DNA from: an uncultured Pseudomonadota bacterium
Lineage (GTDB): Bacteria > Pseudomonadota > Gammaproteobacteria > Methylococcales > Methylomonadaceae
Direction of reading: 5' to 3'
Length of the DNA stretch: 64,000 bases
NCBI GenBank assembly: GCA_903848935.1
Contig: CAINHO010000026.1
Location: 1 to 64,000, forward strand
This document shows, piece after piece, positions 43,432 to 60,600 of the stretch (position 1 is the first letter of the stretch; each line of letters opens with the position of its first letter). The notes under the pieces are model-generated. The model did no database searches. It saw only the letters and a program-made list of their open reading frames with translations, and was not told where the DNA came from. The translations under genes and the position numbers were made by a program.

Positions 43432-43540
43432 TCTATTTTCCTAAAATTTTTTATTCATTTGGTAATCTGACAGCAAGCACATCGCAATCTGATAAATCAT
43501 TGCCTTATTCGTCTTGGAAATAATCGTTCATCGTAAAAAA

Positions 43541-43570
43541 ACCGCTCTTCAGCACAGTCCGAAGAGTGGT
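43541..43570 (-). terminator. Intrinsic terminator after dxs
   Basis: accgctcttc/gaagagtggt stem flanked by A7 and T7. Confidence 0.85.
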
Positions 43571-43586
43571 TTTTTTGCATTACAAA

Positions 43587-45446
43587 TTACGCGCAAAACG
43601 CTTCAACACTCGCCAAAATTCCTTGCGTGTCTAAACCACATTGCGTCAAACATTCTTCGCGCGTACCTTGTTCAACAAAATAATCAGGCAATCCTAAATT
43701 CAAAACGGGCATCAAAATTTTGTTTGTTTGCAGAAAACGATTCACTGCTTCACCCGCGCCGCCCGCTAAAACATTTTCTTCGAGCGTAACAAAAACATCG
43801 TGGGTTTTCGCCAATTCTAGAATTAACGCTTCGTCGATGGGTTTTACAAAACGCATATTGACCACCGTGGCGGCGAGTTGTTTACCGACGTACAATGCAG
43901 GAATTACCATGCTTCCCCACGCTAAAAACGCAATTCGGCTGCCCGTGTGACGAATTTCAGCTTTGCCAATTTCTAACGTTGTTAATGCGTTATCAATTGC
44001 CACACCCGCTCCTTTTCCGCGTGGATAACGCACGGCAACCGTTCCAGTATGTAAAAATCCCGTCGTGAGCATTTGGCGGCATTCGTTTTCATCAGCGGGA
44101 GCCATAACAATCATATTCGGAATGCAGCGCAAATAACTGTAATCGAAACTGCCTGCATGCGTTGGTCCATCAGGGCCTACTAATCCAGCGCGATCTAAGG
44201 CAAAAAGCACATCTAAATTTTGCAATGCTACGTCGTGAATCAATTGGTCGTAAGCGCGTTGTAAAAAGGTTGAATAAATCGCCACCACAGGTTTCGCGCC
44301 TTCGCATGCTTGACCTGCCGCCAACGTTACAGCGTGTTGTTCAGCAATCGCCACGTCAAAATAACGGTCAGGGAATTGTTCCGAAAATTTCACCAGTCCC
44401 GAACCTTCACGCATCGCAGGCGTAATGCCGAGCAAACGTGAATCTTGCGCCGCCATATCGCACAACCATTGACCAAAAACTTCGGTGTATGTTGGATGCG
44501 GTGACGGCGCAGATTTTGGCAAATGGTCTAACGTGTGGTCAAACGCTGGCACGCCGTGATAAGCGAGCGGGTCTTTTTCGGCAGGCGCGTAGCCTTTGCC
44601 TTTTTTGGTGACGATATGTAAAAAACGCGGGCCGTTAATGTGTTTCAAATTTTCTAAAGTTGAAACGAGCATCTCAATATCATGTCCATCAATCGGACCG
44701 ATGTAATTAAATCCGAGTTCTTCAAACAACGTTCCAGGAATCACCATGCCTTTGATATGTTCTTCAGTGCGTCGTGCTAATTCCCAAACCGTTGGCATTT
44801 TACTCAACACTTTTTTACTTTCTTCGCGCATCGAGGAATAGAGACGGCTCGACAAAATTTTGGTCAAATAATTACTCATCGCCCCGACAGGCGGCGAAAT
44901 CGACATATCGTTATCGTTTAAAATCACCAACAAATTCGCATCAATAGCCCCCGCATGATTCATTGCTTCATACGCCATACCGCCTGTAATGCTGCCGTCG
45001 CCGATAATCGCCACCATTTGTTTATTTTCGCCTTTCAAGCGAGACGCAATCGCCATTCCCAACGCTGCGCTAATTGAGGTGCTGGAATGTCCTACACCAA
45101 AAGCGTCATATTCACTTTCATCACGATTCGGAAACGCCGACACGCCATCTTTCGCACGAATACTCGTCATGCGATCTTTGCGCCCCGTCAGAATTTTATG
45201 TGGATAGGCTTGATGTCCTACATCCCACACTAATTTGTCGCTCGGCGTATCAAATACATAATGTAACGCCACCGTTAATTCAACCGTTCCTAACCCTGCC
45301 GAAAAATGTCCGCCAGATACGCTAACGGATTTTGTTAAAAATTCGCGCACTTCTTTGCAAAGTAGTTTGAGTTGATCTTTTTCGAGTTTGCGAACATCTG
45401 TGGGCGAATTGATTTTGTCGAGCAAAGGGTAGCTTGTGTAGGTCAT
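43587..45446 (-). CDS. dxs: 1-deoxy-D-xylulose-5-phosphate synthase
   Basis: [54 protein letters not shown]. Confidence 0.95.
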   Translation of the reverse strand: MTYTSYPLLDKINSPTDVRKLEKDQLKLLCKEVREFLTKSVSVSGGHFSAGLGTVELTVALHYVFDTPSDKLVWDVGHQAYPHKILTGRKDRMTSIRAKDGVSAFPNRDESEYDAFGVGHSSTSISAALGMAIASRLKGENKQMVAIIGDGSITGGMAYEAMNHAGAIDANLLVILNDNDMSISPPVGAMSNYLTKILSSRLYSSMREESKKVLSKMPTVWELARRTEEHIKGMVIPGTLFEELGFNYIGPIDGHDIEMLVSTLENLKHINGPRFLHIVTKKGKGYAPAEKDPLAYHGVPAFDHTLDHLPKSAPSPHPTYTEVFGQWLCDMAAQDSRLLGITPAMREGSGLVKFSEQFPDRYFDVAIAEQHAVTLAAGQACEGAKPVVAIYSTFLQRAYDQLIHDVALQNLDVLFALDRAGLVGPDGPTHAGSFDYSYLRCIPNMIVMAPADENECRQMLTTGFLHTGTVAVRYPRGKGAGVAIDNALTTLEIGKAEIRHTGSRIAFLAWGSMVIPALYVGKQLAATVVNMRFVKPIDEALILELAKTHDVFVTLEENVLAGGAGEAVNRFLQTNKILMPVLNLGLPDYFVEQGTREECLTQCGLDTQGILASVEAFCA

Positions 45447-45495
45447 GATGCTGTGAATTCCTTGAGTGCGGGGCGTAAAAGTGTGATGAATGGAT

Positions 45496-46392
45496 TTAAT
45501 GGTCGCGTTGAATAATATAAAGCGAAAGTTCGCGTAATAAATTAGCTTCGTCACCAAAATCAGCGAGATTTTCTAAGGCTTTTTCGTGTAAATGTTGGGC
45601 TTTTTCTTTGGCACCCGCTAAACCGAGTAGCGCAGGATAAGTCGGTTTATGGTTATCTTTGTCTTTTCCTTGAGTTTTTCCAAGCGTTTCGGTATCGCTT
45701 TCTTCGTCTAAAATATCGTCTTTCACTTGGAACGATAAGCCGATACATTTTGCATAATTATCGAGTTTTTTGGCGGCTTCAGAATTTACATTTTCACCTG
45801 CTAATGTCGCTAAAACTACACTGGCACGAATTAACGCACCCGTTTTGTGAATGTGCATATTTTCGAGTTCGGGCAACGTGAGCATTTTTCCGACGGATTC
45901 TAAATCAATCGCTTGCCCGCCCACCATGCCTTGTGAACCGCTCGCTTTAGCAAGACAAGTAATCATATCGAGGCGTTTTTCTGCGCTCGCGGTAATGGTT
46001 GAATCATGCGCGAGTAATTCAAACGCGAAGGCTTGCAAACCATCACCCGCCAAAATCGCCGTCGCTTCATCAAAAGCAACGTGACAGGTGGGTTTTCCGC
46101 GCCGCAAATCGTCATCGTCCATCGCCGGTAAATCGTCATGAATCAGTGAATAAACATGAATACATTCGACTGCACACGCAATTGCATCAAGTGCGTCGGG
46201 CGAAATTCCTAAAACGTGTCCCGTCGCATAAGTCAGCATCGGGCGCATTCGTTTTCCACCGTTCAAAACACTGTAACGCATGGATTCATGTAAGCGTAAT
46301 GGCAAAACATGGTCACTCGGTAAACGCTGTGACAACGCGCTTTCGACACGCGCTTGGCAAGTAGTGAGATAGGTTTTTAAATCCTGATTCAT
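45496..46392 (-). CDS. ispA: (2E,6E)-farnesyl diphosphate synthase
   Basis: [35 protein letters not shown]. Confidence 0.95.
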   Translation of the reverse strand: MNQDLKTYLTTCQARVESALSQRLPSDHVLPLRLHESMRYSVLNGGKRMRPMLTYATGHVLGISPDALDAIACAVECIHVYSLIHDDLPAMDDDDLRRGKPTCHVAFDEATAILAGDGLQAFAFELLAHDSTITASAEKRLDMITCLAKASGSQGMVGGQAIDLESVGKMLTLPELENMHIHKTGALIRASVVLATLAGENVNSEAAKKLDNYAKCIGLSFQVKDDILDEESDTETLGKTQGKDKDNHKPTYPALLGLAGAKEKAQHLHEKALENLADFGDEANLLRELSLYIIQRDH

Positions 46393-46558
46393 GAAAAACT
46401 CCGAAAGTTTGAACGCCATTTATCAACAGAATGGCGGCTATAAAAGATGGTTCATTATATAGGATTTTAGTTGGCGCGTGGATTGAGCGTTAAGGTTCAA
46501 CACAAAAACAGGGTAAAATTTGATTCCTCAAATTAAAATTTTCACTTATTGGACCACG

Positions 46559-47617
46559 ATGAAACTATTTTCAAAATGTTTAGCAATTGTAACCTGTGCC
46601 ATTTTGATAACGGTATCATCTTATTCGCAAGCGGATTCTGTGCAATTACTCAATGTGGGTCATGGTGAACGATTATTGATTTTAGCACCACACCCCGACG
46701 ATGAATCGCTTAGTGCTGCGGGTTTAGCGCATCGCGTGATGGCGGAAGGTGGAAGTGTTCGCTCGGTAGTTGTAACTGCTGGTGATGCTTATGTGGAAGC
46801 ATTGCAACATGATTTAGGTAGACAGCATTTAAAACCTACTGATTTTTTGAAATACGGCGAAGAGCGACTTGAAGAATCACGACGAGCGGCAAGAGTATTA
46901 GGCAGCGGTTTGATTAAACTAGATTTGTTGGGATATTCCGATGGTTCAATTTACGCCATGTTGGTTTCACATTGGAACAGTTCAAATCCCGACAAATCAG
47001 AATTTACTGGCTTTAGTCACATTCCTTACATCGAAGCGGAAGATAAAGGACAAGCGCAAGATGGCAAAGCACTTCGTCACAAATTAGTTAAGATACTCGA
47101 AGAAATGAAGCCTACATTGATTGCGTTTCCTGATGTTATGGAAAATGATTCAGATCACGCAGGATTAGGAATGTTCACTTTATTAGCAATTAACGATTGG
47201 CTTGAACAACCAAATAGCGAAACTTTTTCACCACAATTACTGGCTTATTTAATTCATTGGCAACACGATTGGCCATCGGGTTCCGACGCGAAGAAACCAC
47301 TTGATTTGAGTAATCAGCCGCTCTTTTTACCCAATGATTTACCGCTTCGTGGACATACTCGAACGTGTTTTAATTTGAATGTGTTGGAGCGCAATTTAAA
47401 ACACAATATCTTGGAACAATATCAAACACAACAACGTGCAATGGGTGCGTTTTTGATGGCATTCGTTCGCAGCAACGAGTGTTTTACAGTATTAAATGCA
47501 AGCGATAGCAAAGGCATTAAAAATGTGGTCAAACATTGGCAACACGCCAGAAAAAATTTTGATTCACGTCCAATTAGCAGACAGAACCTACTTTTAAATG
47601 AAAAACGAACCCAATAA
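46559..47617 (+). CDS. Exported PIG-L/LmbE-family deacetylase
   Basis: Signal peptide; LILAPHPDDESLSAAGLAHR. Confidence 0.8.
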   Translation: MKLFSKCLAIVTCAILITVSSYSQADSVQLLNVGHGERLLILAPHPDDESLSAAGLAHRVMAEGGSVRSVVVTAGDAYVEALQHDLGRQHLKPTDFLKYGEERLEESRRAARVLGSGLIKLDLLGYSDGSIYAMLVSHWNSSNPDKSEFTGFSHIPYIEAEDKGQAQDGKALRHKLVKILEEMKPTLIAFPDVMENDSDHAGLGMFTLLAINDWLEQPNSETFSPQLLAYLIHWQHDWPSGSDAKKPLDLSNQPLFLPNDLPLRGHTRTCFNLNVLERNLKHNILEQYQTQQRAMGAFLMAFVRSNECFTVLNASDSKGIKNVVKHWQHARKNFDSRPISRQNLLLNEKRTQ

Positions 47618-48554
47618 CCAACTCCCCACCAAAGTCGAATTGGTCGAAATCACCGAAGAAAATCACGACCAACGCTTGGATAATTTTTTAATTACGCGCT
47701 TAAAAGGCGTGCCAAAAAGTCGAATTTATCGCATCGTCCGAAAAGGTGAAGTGCGCGTTAATAAAGGGCGCGTCGAAGTCAATTACCGTTTAGTCACCGG
47801 TGACATTGTGCGAATTCCACCCGTCAGAATTGCCGAGCGGAGCGAAGAAGTTTTCGTGCCGACGAATTTAAAAGAGGCGTTGCAACACAGCATTTTGTAC
47901 GAAGATGACGGCTTTTTGATTGTGAATAAACCAGCGGGTTTCGCAGTTCACGGCGGTACGGGCGTGACTTCGGGAATTATCGAAGGCTTACGTTTATTGC
48001 GTCCCGAAGCGCATTTTTTAGAACTCGTGCATCGTCTCGACAAAGACACGTCGGGCTGTTTAATTATCGCCAAAAAACGCAGTGCATTACGCGCATTTCA
48101 CGCCATTTTTCGAGACAATCAAATCCACAAAACCTACACCGCGTTACTTGCGGGACAATGGAAAAAGAAAAAATTAGTCGTCAACGCGCCCCTGTTGAAA
48201 AATATCGCGAAAGGCGGCGAACGCATGGTAACAATTAACGCAGCAGGCAAAGAAGCCGAAACTGTTTTCACGCGCTTAACACTGTTTGAAAATGCGACGC
48301 TCGTGGAAGCCGCGCCGAAAACGGGGCGTACCCATCAAATCCGCGTTCACGCTGTTCATTTAGGACACCCAATTATTGGCGATGAACGTTATGGACGTGA
48401 TGACATCAATTTAACGTTTAAACACAAAGGTTATAAACGGATGTTTTTGCACGCGACTACGTTGACATTTACGCATCCAACAACGGGCGAAAAGATGAAA
48501 GTCATTGCACCTTTACCGCCACAACTTGAACAGTTATTGAGTAATGAAAAATAG
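47598..48554 (+). CDS. rluC: RluC-type 23S rRNA pseudouridine synthase
   Basis: S4-like N-terminus, LVHRLDKDTSGCLIIAKK, GRTHQIRVHAVHLGHPIIGDERYG. Confidence 0.88.
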   Translation: MKNEPNNQLPTKVELVEITEENHDQRLDNFLITRLKGVPKSRIYRIVRKGEVRVNKGRVEVNYRLVTGDIVRIPPVRIAERSEEVFVPTNLKEALQHSILYEDDGFLIVNKPAGFAVHGGTGVTSGIIEGLRLLRPEAHFLELVHRLDKDTSGCLIIAKKRSALRAFHAIFRDNQIHKTYTALLAGQWKKKKLVVNAPLLKNIAKGGERMVTINAAGKEAETVFTRLTLFENATLVEAAPKTGRTHQIRVHAVHLGHPIIGDERYGRDDINLTFKHKGYKRMFLHATTLTFTHPTTGEKMKVIAPLPPQLEQLLSNEK

Positions 48555-48589
48555 CTGAACAAAGCTGCCAACAAATTGGAGATTACCAA

Positions 48590-49249
48590 ATGTTTTTAGA
48601 AAACCTTTCAAAATTTTTTAAAGAAAACGGTTTATTTTTGATGCAAATAACCGCTATTGTGCTTCCTTTTGTTTTTTTCACGGTCTACTTTTCAAACGTT
48701 GAAACCGACGATACCTTTGACGTTTCTAGCATTAGTAAAGTTGAAATGAATGCAGCAACTGGCAACGCTCAAAAAGTAGATGCGCCAAAAGATGACAAAA
48801 AAGAAGAAAACCAATCTGCCGGTTCGAGTTCAACATTTGAAGTCGATGAAGTCAGTCAAGAAATGCTCAATAAAAGCGCGGGAAATCCCAAAGAAATGCT
48901 GTCTGGAAATAGTCCCTGCACAAGTTTTGAAGATGTGCGAACCGTCGCAAAATACACGGGAACGATTTCAAAGGCTAAAAATATAGAACGCTTTAAAAGA
49001 CCCTTACCTGCGATGATTACTGAAACGGAATATGCGTGTGTTGATGCCAGCGGTGCAAAAAAAACTAAAGCCACGACGATGGGCGTGGCTGTGGATTCAG
49101 ACACAAATACGTTGCGCTGCATTCAATCAAATTCGGATGAAACGATGGACAGTGAAGCGCGTTTTAAACACGTTTTAAAGATGATGACGCATCATTGTGG
49201 TTTTAAATTATCGGAACATCATGCAATTTCAACAGGCAAACAACCTTAA
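48590..49249 (+). CDS. Hypothetical membrane-anchored protein
   Basis: One N-terminal TM followed by a Ser/Lys/Glu-rich region with several Cys. Confidence 0.6.
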   Translation: MFLENLSKFFKENGLFLMQITAIVLPFVFFTVYFSNVETDDTFDVSSISKVEMNAATGNAQKVDAPKDDKKEENQSAGSSSTFEVDEVSQEMLNKSAGNPKEMLSGNSPCTSFEDVRTVAKYTGTISKAKNIERFKRPLPAMITETEYACVDASGAKKTKATTMGVAVDSDTNTLRCIQSNSDETMDSEARFKHVLKMMTHHCGFKLSEHHAISTGKQP

Positions 49250-49269
49250 TCACTGAAACACGGATACAC

Positions 49270-49920
49270 ATGAAAAACGGCTTTGATTTACTCATTTTTG
49301 ACTGGGACGGCACGCTTATCGATTCTATTGATTGGATTGCGCGTTGTTTGCAAGCTGCCGCGAATGACACGCGCCACGAAACACCGGATTATCAAGCTGC
49401 TAAAAACGTGATTGGTTTGAGCATCGAACGGGCGATTGAAGCGTTATATTCCGATGCCAATGCGGATGAGATTTTAGAATTAGTGGCACGTTATGAAACG
49501 GCTTATTTTTCAAAACAGATTAGCCGTGACGATTTGTTTTTGGGCGTTTATGAAATGCTCGACTCATTAAAAAATGCCGGTTTTAAATTGGCAATTGCGA
49601 CTGGTAAAACTCGTGAAGGGTTAGACGAAGCCATGAGTGCGACGAATACGCGAGATTTATTTTGCATCACGCGCTGTGCCGACGAAACCGAATCGAAACC
49701 GCATCCGTTAATGTTGCATGAAATTATGGCGCACACCCAAATTTCACCAGAACGGACGTTAATGGTGGGCGATTCAACGCATGATTTACAAATGGCGTTG
49801 AATGCTGGCATTGCCTCGATTGGTGTAGCAAGTGGCGCACACGATTCGGAACAATTAAAAAACTGTCAGCCGTTGTATTGTTTTTTGCAAATAACAGAAT
49901 TGTTACCCTATTTGATTTGA
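49270..49920 (+). CDS. HAD-superfamily hydrolase (phosphoglycolate phosphatase-like)
   Basis: LIFDWDGTLIDSIDW, KLAIATGKTREGL, MVGDSTHDLQMALNAG. Confidence 0.88.
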   Translation: MKNGFDLLIFDWDGTLIDSIDWIARCLQAAANDTRHETPDYQAAKNVIGLSIERAIEALYSDANADEILELVARYETAYFSKQISRDDLFLGVYEMLDSLKNAGFKLAIATGKTREGLDEAMSATNTRDLFCITRCADETESKPHPLMLHEIMAHTQISPERTLMVGDSTHDLQMALNAGIASIGVASGAHDSEQLKNCQPLYCFLQITELLPYLI

Positions 49921-49929
49921 GAAAAATTT

Positions 49930-50867
49930 ATGAAATTAACGACTATTTTTATCACCGCCACTTTAGCGACAACGTCTGCCTTTGCGGCTGAAAAAACCAC
50001 GTTGCGAATCGGCGTGCAAACTTCTGGCACATTGGATTGGGAACTTTCTGTTTTACCGGAATCGCCCGATTTTCAAATTCAAGTTCAACCTGTAGCCACC
50101 GCTGAATCGGCTAAAATTGCTTTGCAATCGGGCGCGGTCGATATGATTGTGTCGGATTTTTTGTGGGTTTCACAAACTCGCAATACCGGTGCAGAATTTA
50201 CGTTTTACCCTTATTCCAACACGTCGGGCGCGTTGGTTGTACCGGCAAATAGCGCGATTCATGAAGTCAAAGATTTAGCGGGGAAACGATTGGGAATTGC
50301 CGGTGGCGAATTGGATAAAAATTGGTTGTTGTTGCAAGCGGTGGGCAAAAAACAAAAGGTTGATTTGAATGCGACCGTTGAAAAAATCTTCGGTGCGCCG
50401 CCGTTAATCAATGAACAACTTAAAAATCAGCGTGTCGATGCGGTGTTGACGCATTGGCATTTTGCCGCGCAATTGGAAGCGCAAGGTTATCGACAATTGC
50501 TCGACGGTAAAACCTTGCAACGAGATTTAGGGATTGCTGAAAACGTGCCGACGTTGGGTTATGTGTTCAAACAATCGTGGGCGGACAATCACAAATCGGT
50601 ATTAAAAGCCTTTTTTGCCGCCACGTCACAAGCAAAAAATAGGTTGTGTGACGATGCTACGTTGTGGCAAAAAACGACGGCAAAAATGGAATTCTCTACG
50701 ACGATTTTGCAGCAACGTTATTGCGACGGTCGGGTGAATGCGTGGACAACTGCGAATCAACAAGCCGCGCAAGAGCTTTACAGTGTATTGATTGCTTTGA
50801 ATCCGAAAGTCGGAAGTTCGGCAAATTTAGCGGCAGGAACTTTTTGGGAAACGGAGACGAATTCGTT

Positions 50868-50871
<4 letters not shown>
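49930..50871 (+). CDS. ABC transporter periplasmic substrate-binding protein (NMT1/SsuA-like)
   Basis: Signal peptide; LRIGVQTSGTLDWEL, VKDLAGKRLGIAGGELDKNWLLLQ. Confidence 0.8.
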
Positions 50872-54878
<4,007 letters not shown>

Positions 54879-54902
54879 CGGTTACTCCGTTAAATGTGAA
54901 AA

Positions 54903-55847
54903 TTATAAACCGACTTTTTGAGTAAAAGTCGCAGTACAGTTATTATTTTTGGTTTTTGTATCGAGAATCAATGACGTTGTAGCACCAGAGCAATCGCCAC
55001 TCCATCCTGTAAATTCATAACCTGTTAAAGGTTGAGCTACCAATGAAATGGCTGTTCCAAATGGTTTTTTCAATGTGCAACTTGTGCTACTTGCACTACA
55101 AGTAAATGAACGCGGTGTACTAGTCACTCTTCCATTGCCATTTACCGTTACTCGTGTCCACGAATTGATGCTATCCACGACATCGCTAGTATAGACCGCA
55201 TCAATAATGACTTTTTTCATGCAAAAACTGAAACCACAGTCGTAAATCTCACTATAGGGAACTGGAGTGGGTGATGCACTACTGCCACCATAGTTATTTG
55301 GCACAGAAATAGTGTTGTAGCTGCCAATTTTATTTACGACTTCTAAACCGCTGATAACTGACCCAAATACTGCGTAGCCAGGATTTGATGAACCACTAAA
55401 ATCAAAACTAGATGAATTGTCAGTTAGATTGAAAAAGAATTGCGAGGTTGCAGAATTTGGATCCGCCGCTCGCGCCATTGCAATCGTGCCGACTGAATTG
55501 TGCAAACCATTGCTTGCTTCATTAACGATAGACGCACTCGTTGTTTTTTGTTTCATGGTGGGTGCATCAAATCCACCACCTTGGATAATCTTAATGAATG
55601 TTTTCGTGCTATCTTTGGGATCTGCAACGCTATAAACCCGGTGGAAGAACGTATTTTTATAAAAACTACTATTAACGTAATTCAAAAAATTTTGTGCGCT
55701 AAAAGGAGCTTTATCCCAGTCCAATTGAATGGTAATTGTGCCGACGCTGGTTTCCATTTCAACAATCGATGGTTGTGTAATGGTCGTCGCATAAGCTGAC
55801 GTAATACTTGCCGACGCAAGCAATAATGAAGAAATCAATGTACGCAT
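54903..55847 (-). CDS. Exported cyclophilin-type peptidyl-prolyl isomerase with C-terminal bacterial-repeat (GWSGDC) domain
   Basis: Signal peptide; METSVGTITIQLDWDKAPFSAQNFLNYV, FFHRV, GTIAMARAADPNSATSQFFFN; C-terminal GYEFTGWSGDCSGATTS. Confidence 0.85.
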   Translation of the reverse strand: MRTLISSLLLASASITSAYATTITQPSIVEMETSVGTITIQLDWDKAPFSAQNFLNYVNSSFYKNTFFHRVYSVADPKDSTKTFIKIIQGGGFDAPTMKQKTTSASIVNEASNGLHNSVGTIAMARAADPNSATSQFFFNLTDNSSSFDFSGSSNPGYAVFGSVISGLEVVNKIGSYNTISVPNNYGGSSASPTPVPYSEIYDCGFSFCMKKVIIDAVYTSDVVDSINSWTRVTVNGNGRVTSTPRSFTCSASSTSCTLKKPFGTAISLVAQPLTGYEFTGWSGDCSGATTSLILDTKTKNNNCTATFTQKVGL

Positions 55848-55873
55848 TTTTAATACTCCTACGAATTTTAAGA

Positions 55874-57538
55874 TTAAGACAGTTTTTTATATTTCAAACG
55901 ACGCGGTGAATCCGCATCAGTTCCTAAACGACGATGGCGATCAGCTTCATAATCAGCATAATTACCTTCAAACCAAACGACTTGGCTATCACCTTCAAAC
56001 GCTAAAATATGGGTCGCAATTCTATCTAAAAACCAGCGATCATGCGAGATGACCACTGCACAACCTGGAAAATTTAACACCGCATCTTCCAATGCTCGCA
56101 AGGTTTCCACGTCCAAATCATTGGTTGGTTCATCGAGTAACAACACGTTGCCACCCGTTTTCAATAATTTCGCCAAATGCACCCGATTACGTTCACCACC
56201 CGACAAATCGCCAATGAATTTTTGTTGGTCGCCGCCTTTGAAATTGAAACGTCCCAAATATGCCCGCGACGGTGTTTGATATGTACCGACCGTAATCGTA
56301 TCTAAGCCTTCCGATACTTCTTCAAACACAGTTTTTTTCGCGTCCATATCGTCGCGCAACTGGTCAACGTAAGCAAGTTTAACAGTTTCACCAATTTTTA
56401 ACTCACCCGAATCAGGTTGTTCAAAACCCGCCATAATTCGGAACAACGTAGTTTTACCCGCGCCATTTGCACCGATAATTCCAACAATCCCGCCTGGTGG
56501 TAATTTGAAACTCAAATCGCTGAATAACAATTTGTCACCAAACGATTTAGAAATACCGTTTGCTTCAATAACCACGTCACCTAAACGCTGACCTGGTGGA
56601 ATGTAGATTTCTTGGGTTTCGTTCCTTTTTTGCACATCGCTCGATGACAATTCATCAAATCGTGCCAAACGGGCTTTGCTTTTCGCATGACGACCTTTCG
56701 TGCCAGAACGCACCCATTCCAATTCTTCTTTCATGGCTTTTTGACGCGCTGATTCTTGTTTTTCTTCTAACAATAAACGTGCGCCTTTTTGTTCGAGCCA
56801 ACTTGAATAATTACCTTCCCACGGAATACCTGAGCCACGATCTAATTCTAAAATCCAACCTGCAACGTTATCTAAGAAATAACGATCATGCGTCACAGCA
56901 ACGACTGTTCCTGAATAATCATGTAAAAAGCGTTCGAGCCATGCGACCGATTCTGCGTCTAAATGGTTGGTTGGTTCATCGAGCAACAACATATCGGGAT
57001 TTGAAAGTAACAATTGGCATAACGCAACACGACGTTTTTCACCACCCGATAATTTTGTCACATCCGCATCCCATTCGGGCAAGCGTAACGCATCGGCAGC
57101 GACTTCCAATTTGCGGTCTAAATTGTGACCGTCACAAGCGTTAATGATGTCTTCCAAACGGGCTTGATCAGCGGCGAGTTTGTCGAAATCCGCATCGGGT
57201 TCGGCGTAATCTAAATAAACCTGATCCAGTTGTGCCAATGCTTCTTTGATTTCAATAACGGCTTCTTCGATATTGCCCCGCACAGTTTTTGTCGGATCAA
57301 GTTGTGGCTCTTGCGATAAATAACCAATTTTAATCCCTTTGAGCGGAATGGCTTCGCCTTCGATGTCGGTATCTAAACCCGCCATAATTTTGAGTAATGT
57401 CGATTTACCTGAACCGTTTAAACCCAAAACGCCGATTTTTGCGCCAGGGAAAAACGACAGCCAAATGTCTTTGAGAATGTATTTTTTAGGCGGGACGATT
57501 TTTCCGACCCGATTCATTGAATAAATATATTGAGCCAT
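55874..57538 (-). CDS. ettA: Energy-dependent translational throttle protein EttA (ABC-F)
   Basis: [19 protein letters not shown], two Walker A ([18 protein letters not shown]) and [16 protein letters not shown]. Confidence 0.95.
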   Translation of the reverse strand: MAQYIYSMNRVGKIVPPKKYILKDIWLSFFPGAKIGVLGLNGSGKSTLLKIMAGLDTDIEGEAIPLKGIKIGYLSQEPQLDPTKTVRGNIEEAVIEIKEALAQLDQVYLDYAEPDADFDKLAADQARLEDIINACDGHNLDRKLEVAADALRLPEWDADVTKLSGGEKRRVALCQLLLSNPDMLLLDEPTNHLDAESVAWLERFLHDYSGTVVAVTHDRYFLDNVAGWILELDRGSGIPWEGNYSSWLEQKGARLLLEEKQESARQKAMKEELEWVRSGTKGRHAKSKARLARFDELSSSDVQKRNETQEIYIPPGQRLGDVVIEANGISKSFGDKLLFSDLSFKLPPGGIVGIIGANGAGKTTLFRIMAGFEQPDSGELKIGETVKLAYVDQLRDDMDAKKTVFEEVSEGLDTITVGTYQTPSRAYLGRFNFKGGDQQKFIGDLSGGERNRVHLAKLLKTGGNVLLLDEPTNDLDVETLRALEDAVLNFPGCAVVISHDRWFLDRIATHILAFEGDSQVVWFEGNYADYEADRHRRLGTDADSPRRLKYKKLS

Positions 57539-57673
57539 AATTTTTAAAGATTCAAAGTTAAAAGTTCGAGTGAAAGTATAACAAATTTCGTTCAATTCGA
57601 CGCTTATGATAAAACTAAACTGTAGTTAGATAGTCAAATCGATTTAATTTCAAGTAACCCAAGGTGAAATCTA

Positions 57674-60600
57674 ATGAACTATAAAAAGAAATTCTTATTT
57701 TTGATCATTCGTTTATTGATGATTGGGTTCACGTCCAATTATGTGATGGCAACTCCGTTTACGTTTACGCCAGTGGATGTCACGGGAAAATTATTGGAAT
57801 TTAAAAATCCAGTACGAATAGCGGGGGTGGGTATAAACGATGGGAATGGTTCTGCGTCAGTTGGCGCGAAATATAAATACACCAATGTCACCACTGTAAA
57901 CGGTGTTCAAGTGGACGCGATTGTGGAGATTACAGGTAAAACATCTAACGCCACGGTCACAACTTTTGATCAACCCAATCCAAATGGTGCGGCGTACACA
58001 ACCACGTTTGGTCTTACTGTCCCCGAAGCCACATTATTTGCACCAGAAATTACCGTTATTGGGACGGGATATGTTGATTTCACGATTTCTTTTCAAGGGA
58101 TTGCAGGGAATCCGTTAACACTCGAAAACTTTTACAACAATTCTATCGACATTGATGGCCCTGAATTTGTGGAATACGGCGGATTTCAATCGTATCAAAT
58201 GTGTTCGTCACATTGCACAACAACAAATAATCCAACGGGTGCATACGTCAACACTACGGATTTAATCGCCACAACGGGGGCAGGTGGTAATGGTACTCAA
58301 AAACGGTTTACGCAAAAAACAAATAACAATACTTACAACGGGCTAGTTCTTAATGATGCTGGGCGTGTTCAAACAGTTTTTGACTCGGTTACTAATTTGA
58401 AAATCACTATGGGACAAACCAACGGTTCAGGCGTGCGTCTTTATGGCTCTGTTTTCGTCAATCAACAATATGTGGTGAATCCGCCCGCTATCGTTTTAGC
58501 TCCCACGGTGAATCCTTTAACCACAACCAATACAAAACCAAGTATTACTGGATCGGTCGGCGGACCTGTCACCACAGCAAATACGTCAATCGGCAGTCCG
58601 GTCACTGGTACACAAACATTTTCAGTTGCGGTAAATAACGTAACGTACAACAAACCTAATTCAAATTTAACGTTTAGTGCGGACGGTTTGACGTGGATGT
58701 TGAAAATTCCGACAGCTTTGACCGCTGGCGTAACATACGAAGTCACCGCGATACGAGATGGTTTGAGCGATCAAACAAGCAACGAATTAGTCATTGTGCC
58801 GATTTGTATCGCGCCAGCCATTCTGAATGCTGACGGAACTATCTGCGTCACGCCAACCGTTAATACAGTTACGCTTTGTCACAGTGATGACGGGCAAAGT
58901 TATACCAAAATCCTAATCAATAACACTGGTGCGAATGGTCACGAATCGCACCCTTATGATGTTTTAGCAGATGCAAATGGCGCGTGTCCAACGCCAGTTC
59001 CAGTGACTTGTATATTACCTGCTGTGCGTGATTCCTCCACAAATACTTGTGTTACGCCAGCTCCCAACACTTGTCCAACGTTAGAAAATCTCAGCGCAAC
59101 AATTCCAAGTTATGCGCTTTCTGACAATGGCAACAAAGTTACGATTTGCCACAATACGTCTAGCGCAACCAATCCATTTAATCTTATTACCATCAGCATC
59201 AACGCACTTTCGCCACATTTGAATAATCACGGCGATTTTTTCACGAAATCTGGCGTATGTCCGACGGATGCTGTGCCATGTCCACCCGTAATTTGTACCT
59301 TTCCACAAATTATCAACGCCGTTGGTGATGGCTGCGTATTGCTCAATCCGCCCACCGTTGACAGTCAAACTACCACGAATACTATGCCAACGATTACTGG
59401 CACAGTGGGCAGCGTTGGATTAAGTGCGGGCGAACCGTTTTCAGTTGCCGTGAATAACGTAACGTACAACAAAGGCAATGCGAATTTAGCGATTACCAGC
59501 ACAAACTGGATGCTGAACATCTCAACACCGTTAGCTGTCGGTACTTATAACGTTGATGCGTTACGCAACAACACGTTACCCGACAACACCAGTGGCGAAT
59601 TGGTCATTAAATTAAGTTGCACCGCACCACAACAACTTAATTTTGCGGGTGATTATTGTATTTCTGCGCCTACCGTTTTTTCTCAAAGTGTCGCCGATAC
59701 CACGCCAACCATTATGGGAACAATTGGCAGCGGTTCACTCGGTGCACCTGCGTTAGGCGCAAATGAAGCATTTAAAATGGTGGTGAATAGCGTTATTTAC
59801 AACAAAGGCGACGCGGCATTAAGTATTAACGGCGCAACATGGACATTAACTATTCCCGACGGCAACGCCTTGATTGCCAGCACTTCATATCCTGTCACAG
59901 CAACTCGTGACGGAACATTGAGCGGCAGCGGAACGGTAACAATTACGGGCTTGCCAACAGTCGAATCACAATCCACCACCAATAAAACGCCCGTGATTAA
60001 AGGCACAGTCGGCGATACACCATTGAATACAACCGACACGTTTACTGTGACAGTAAATGCTAAAACTTACAGCAAAACGGACAGCAGTTTGGTCATTAAC
60101 GGTTTGAACTGGACATTAACGATTCCCGCTGCCAATAAAATTCCCGCTGGAACATACAACGTGGAAGCAGTACATAACGGCACATTAAAAGATAATACGA
60201 CGGGAGAATTGATTATTAACGCCCTTAGTCCGCCGAGTGTTAATGCCAAAGAAACGTTCGATACCACCCCGACGATTACAGGCAAAATTGGTGATGTAGC
60301 GTTGGCAACTGGCGAAGTATTTACGGTAAATCTGAACAATCAAATATACACCGCTGGCGATAGTCATTTAATTGTAACGACATTGGATTGGACATTGACG
60401 ATTCCAAAAGGCAAAGAAATTGCGGCGGGAACGTATAACGTTGAAGCGGCACGCGACGATTTGAAAGACACCACGACAAACGAATTAAAAATTAAACCAT
60501 GTCCATTGCCGAGCGTCGTGAATGAAACCGCTGACACTTGCTCCATTCCTGTACCGACGGTTGTCGCACAAACTATCACAAGCAGCGTGCCAGTTTCGCC

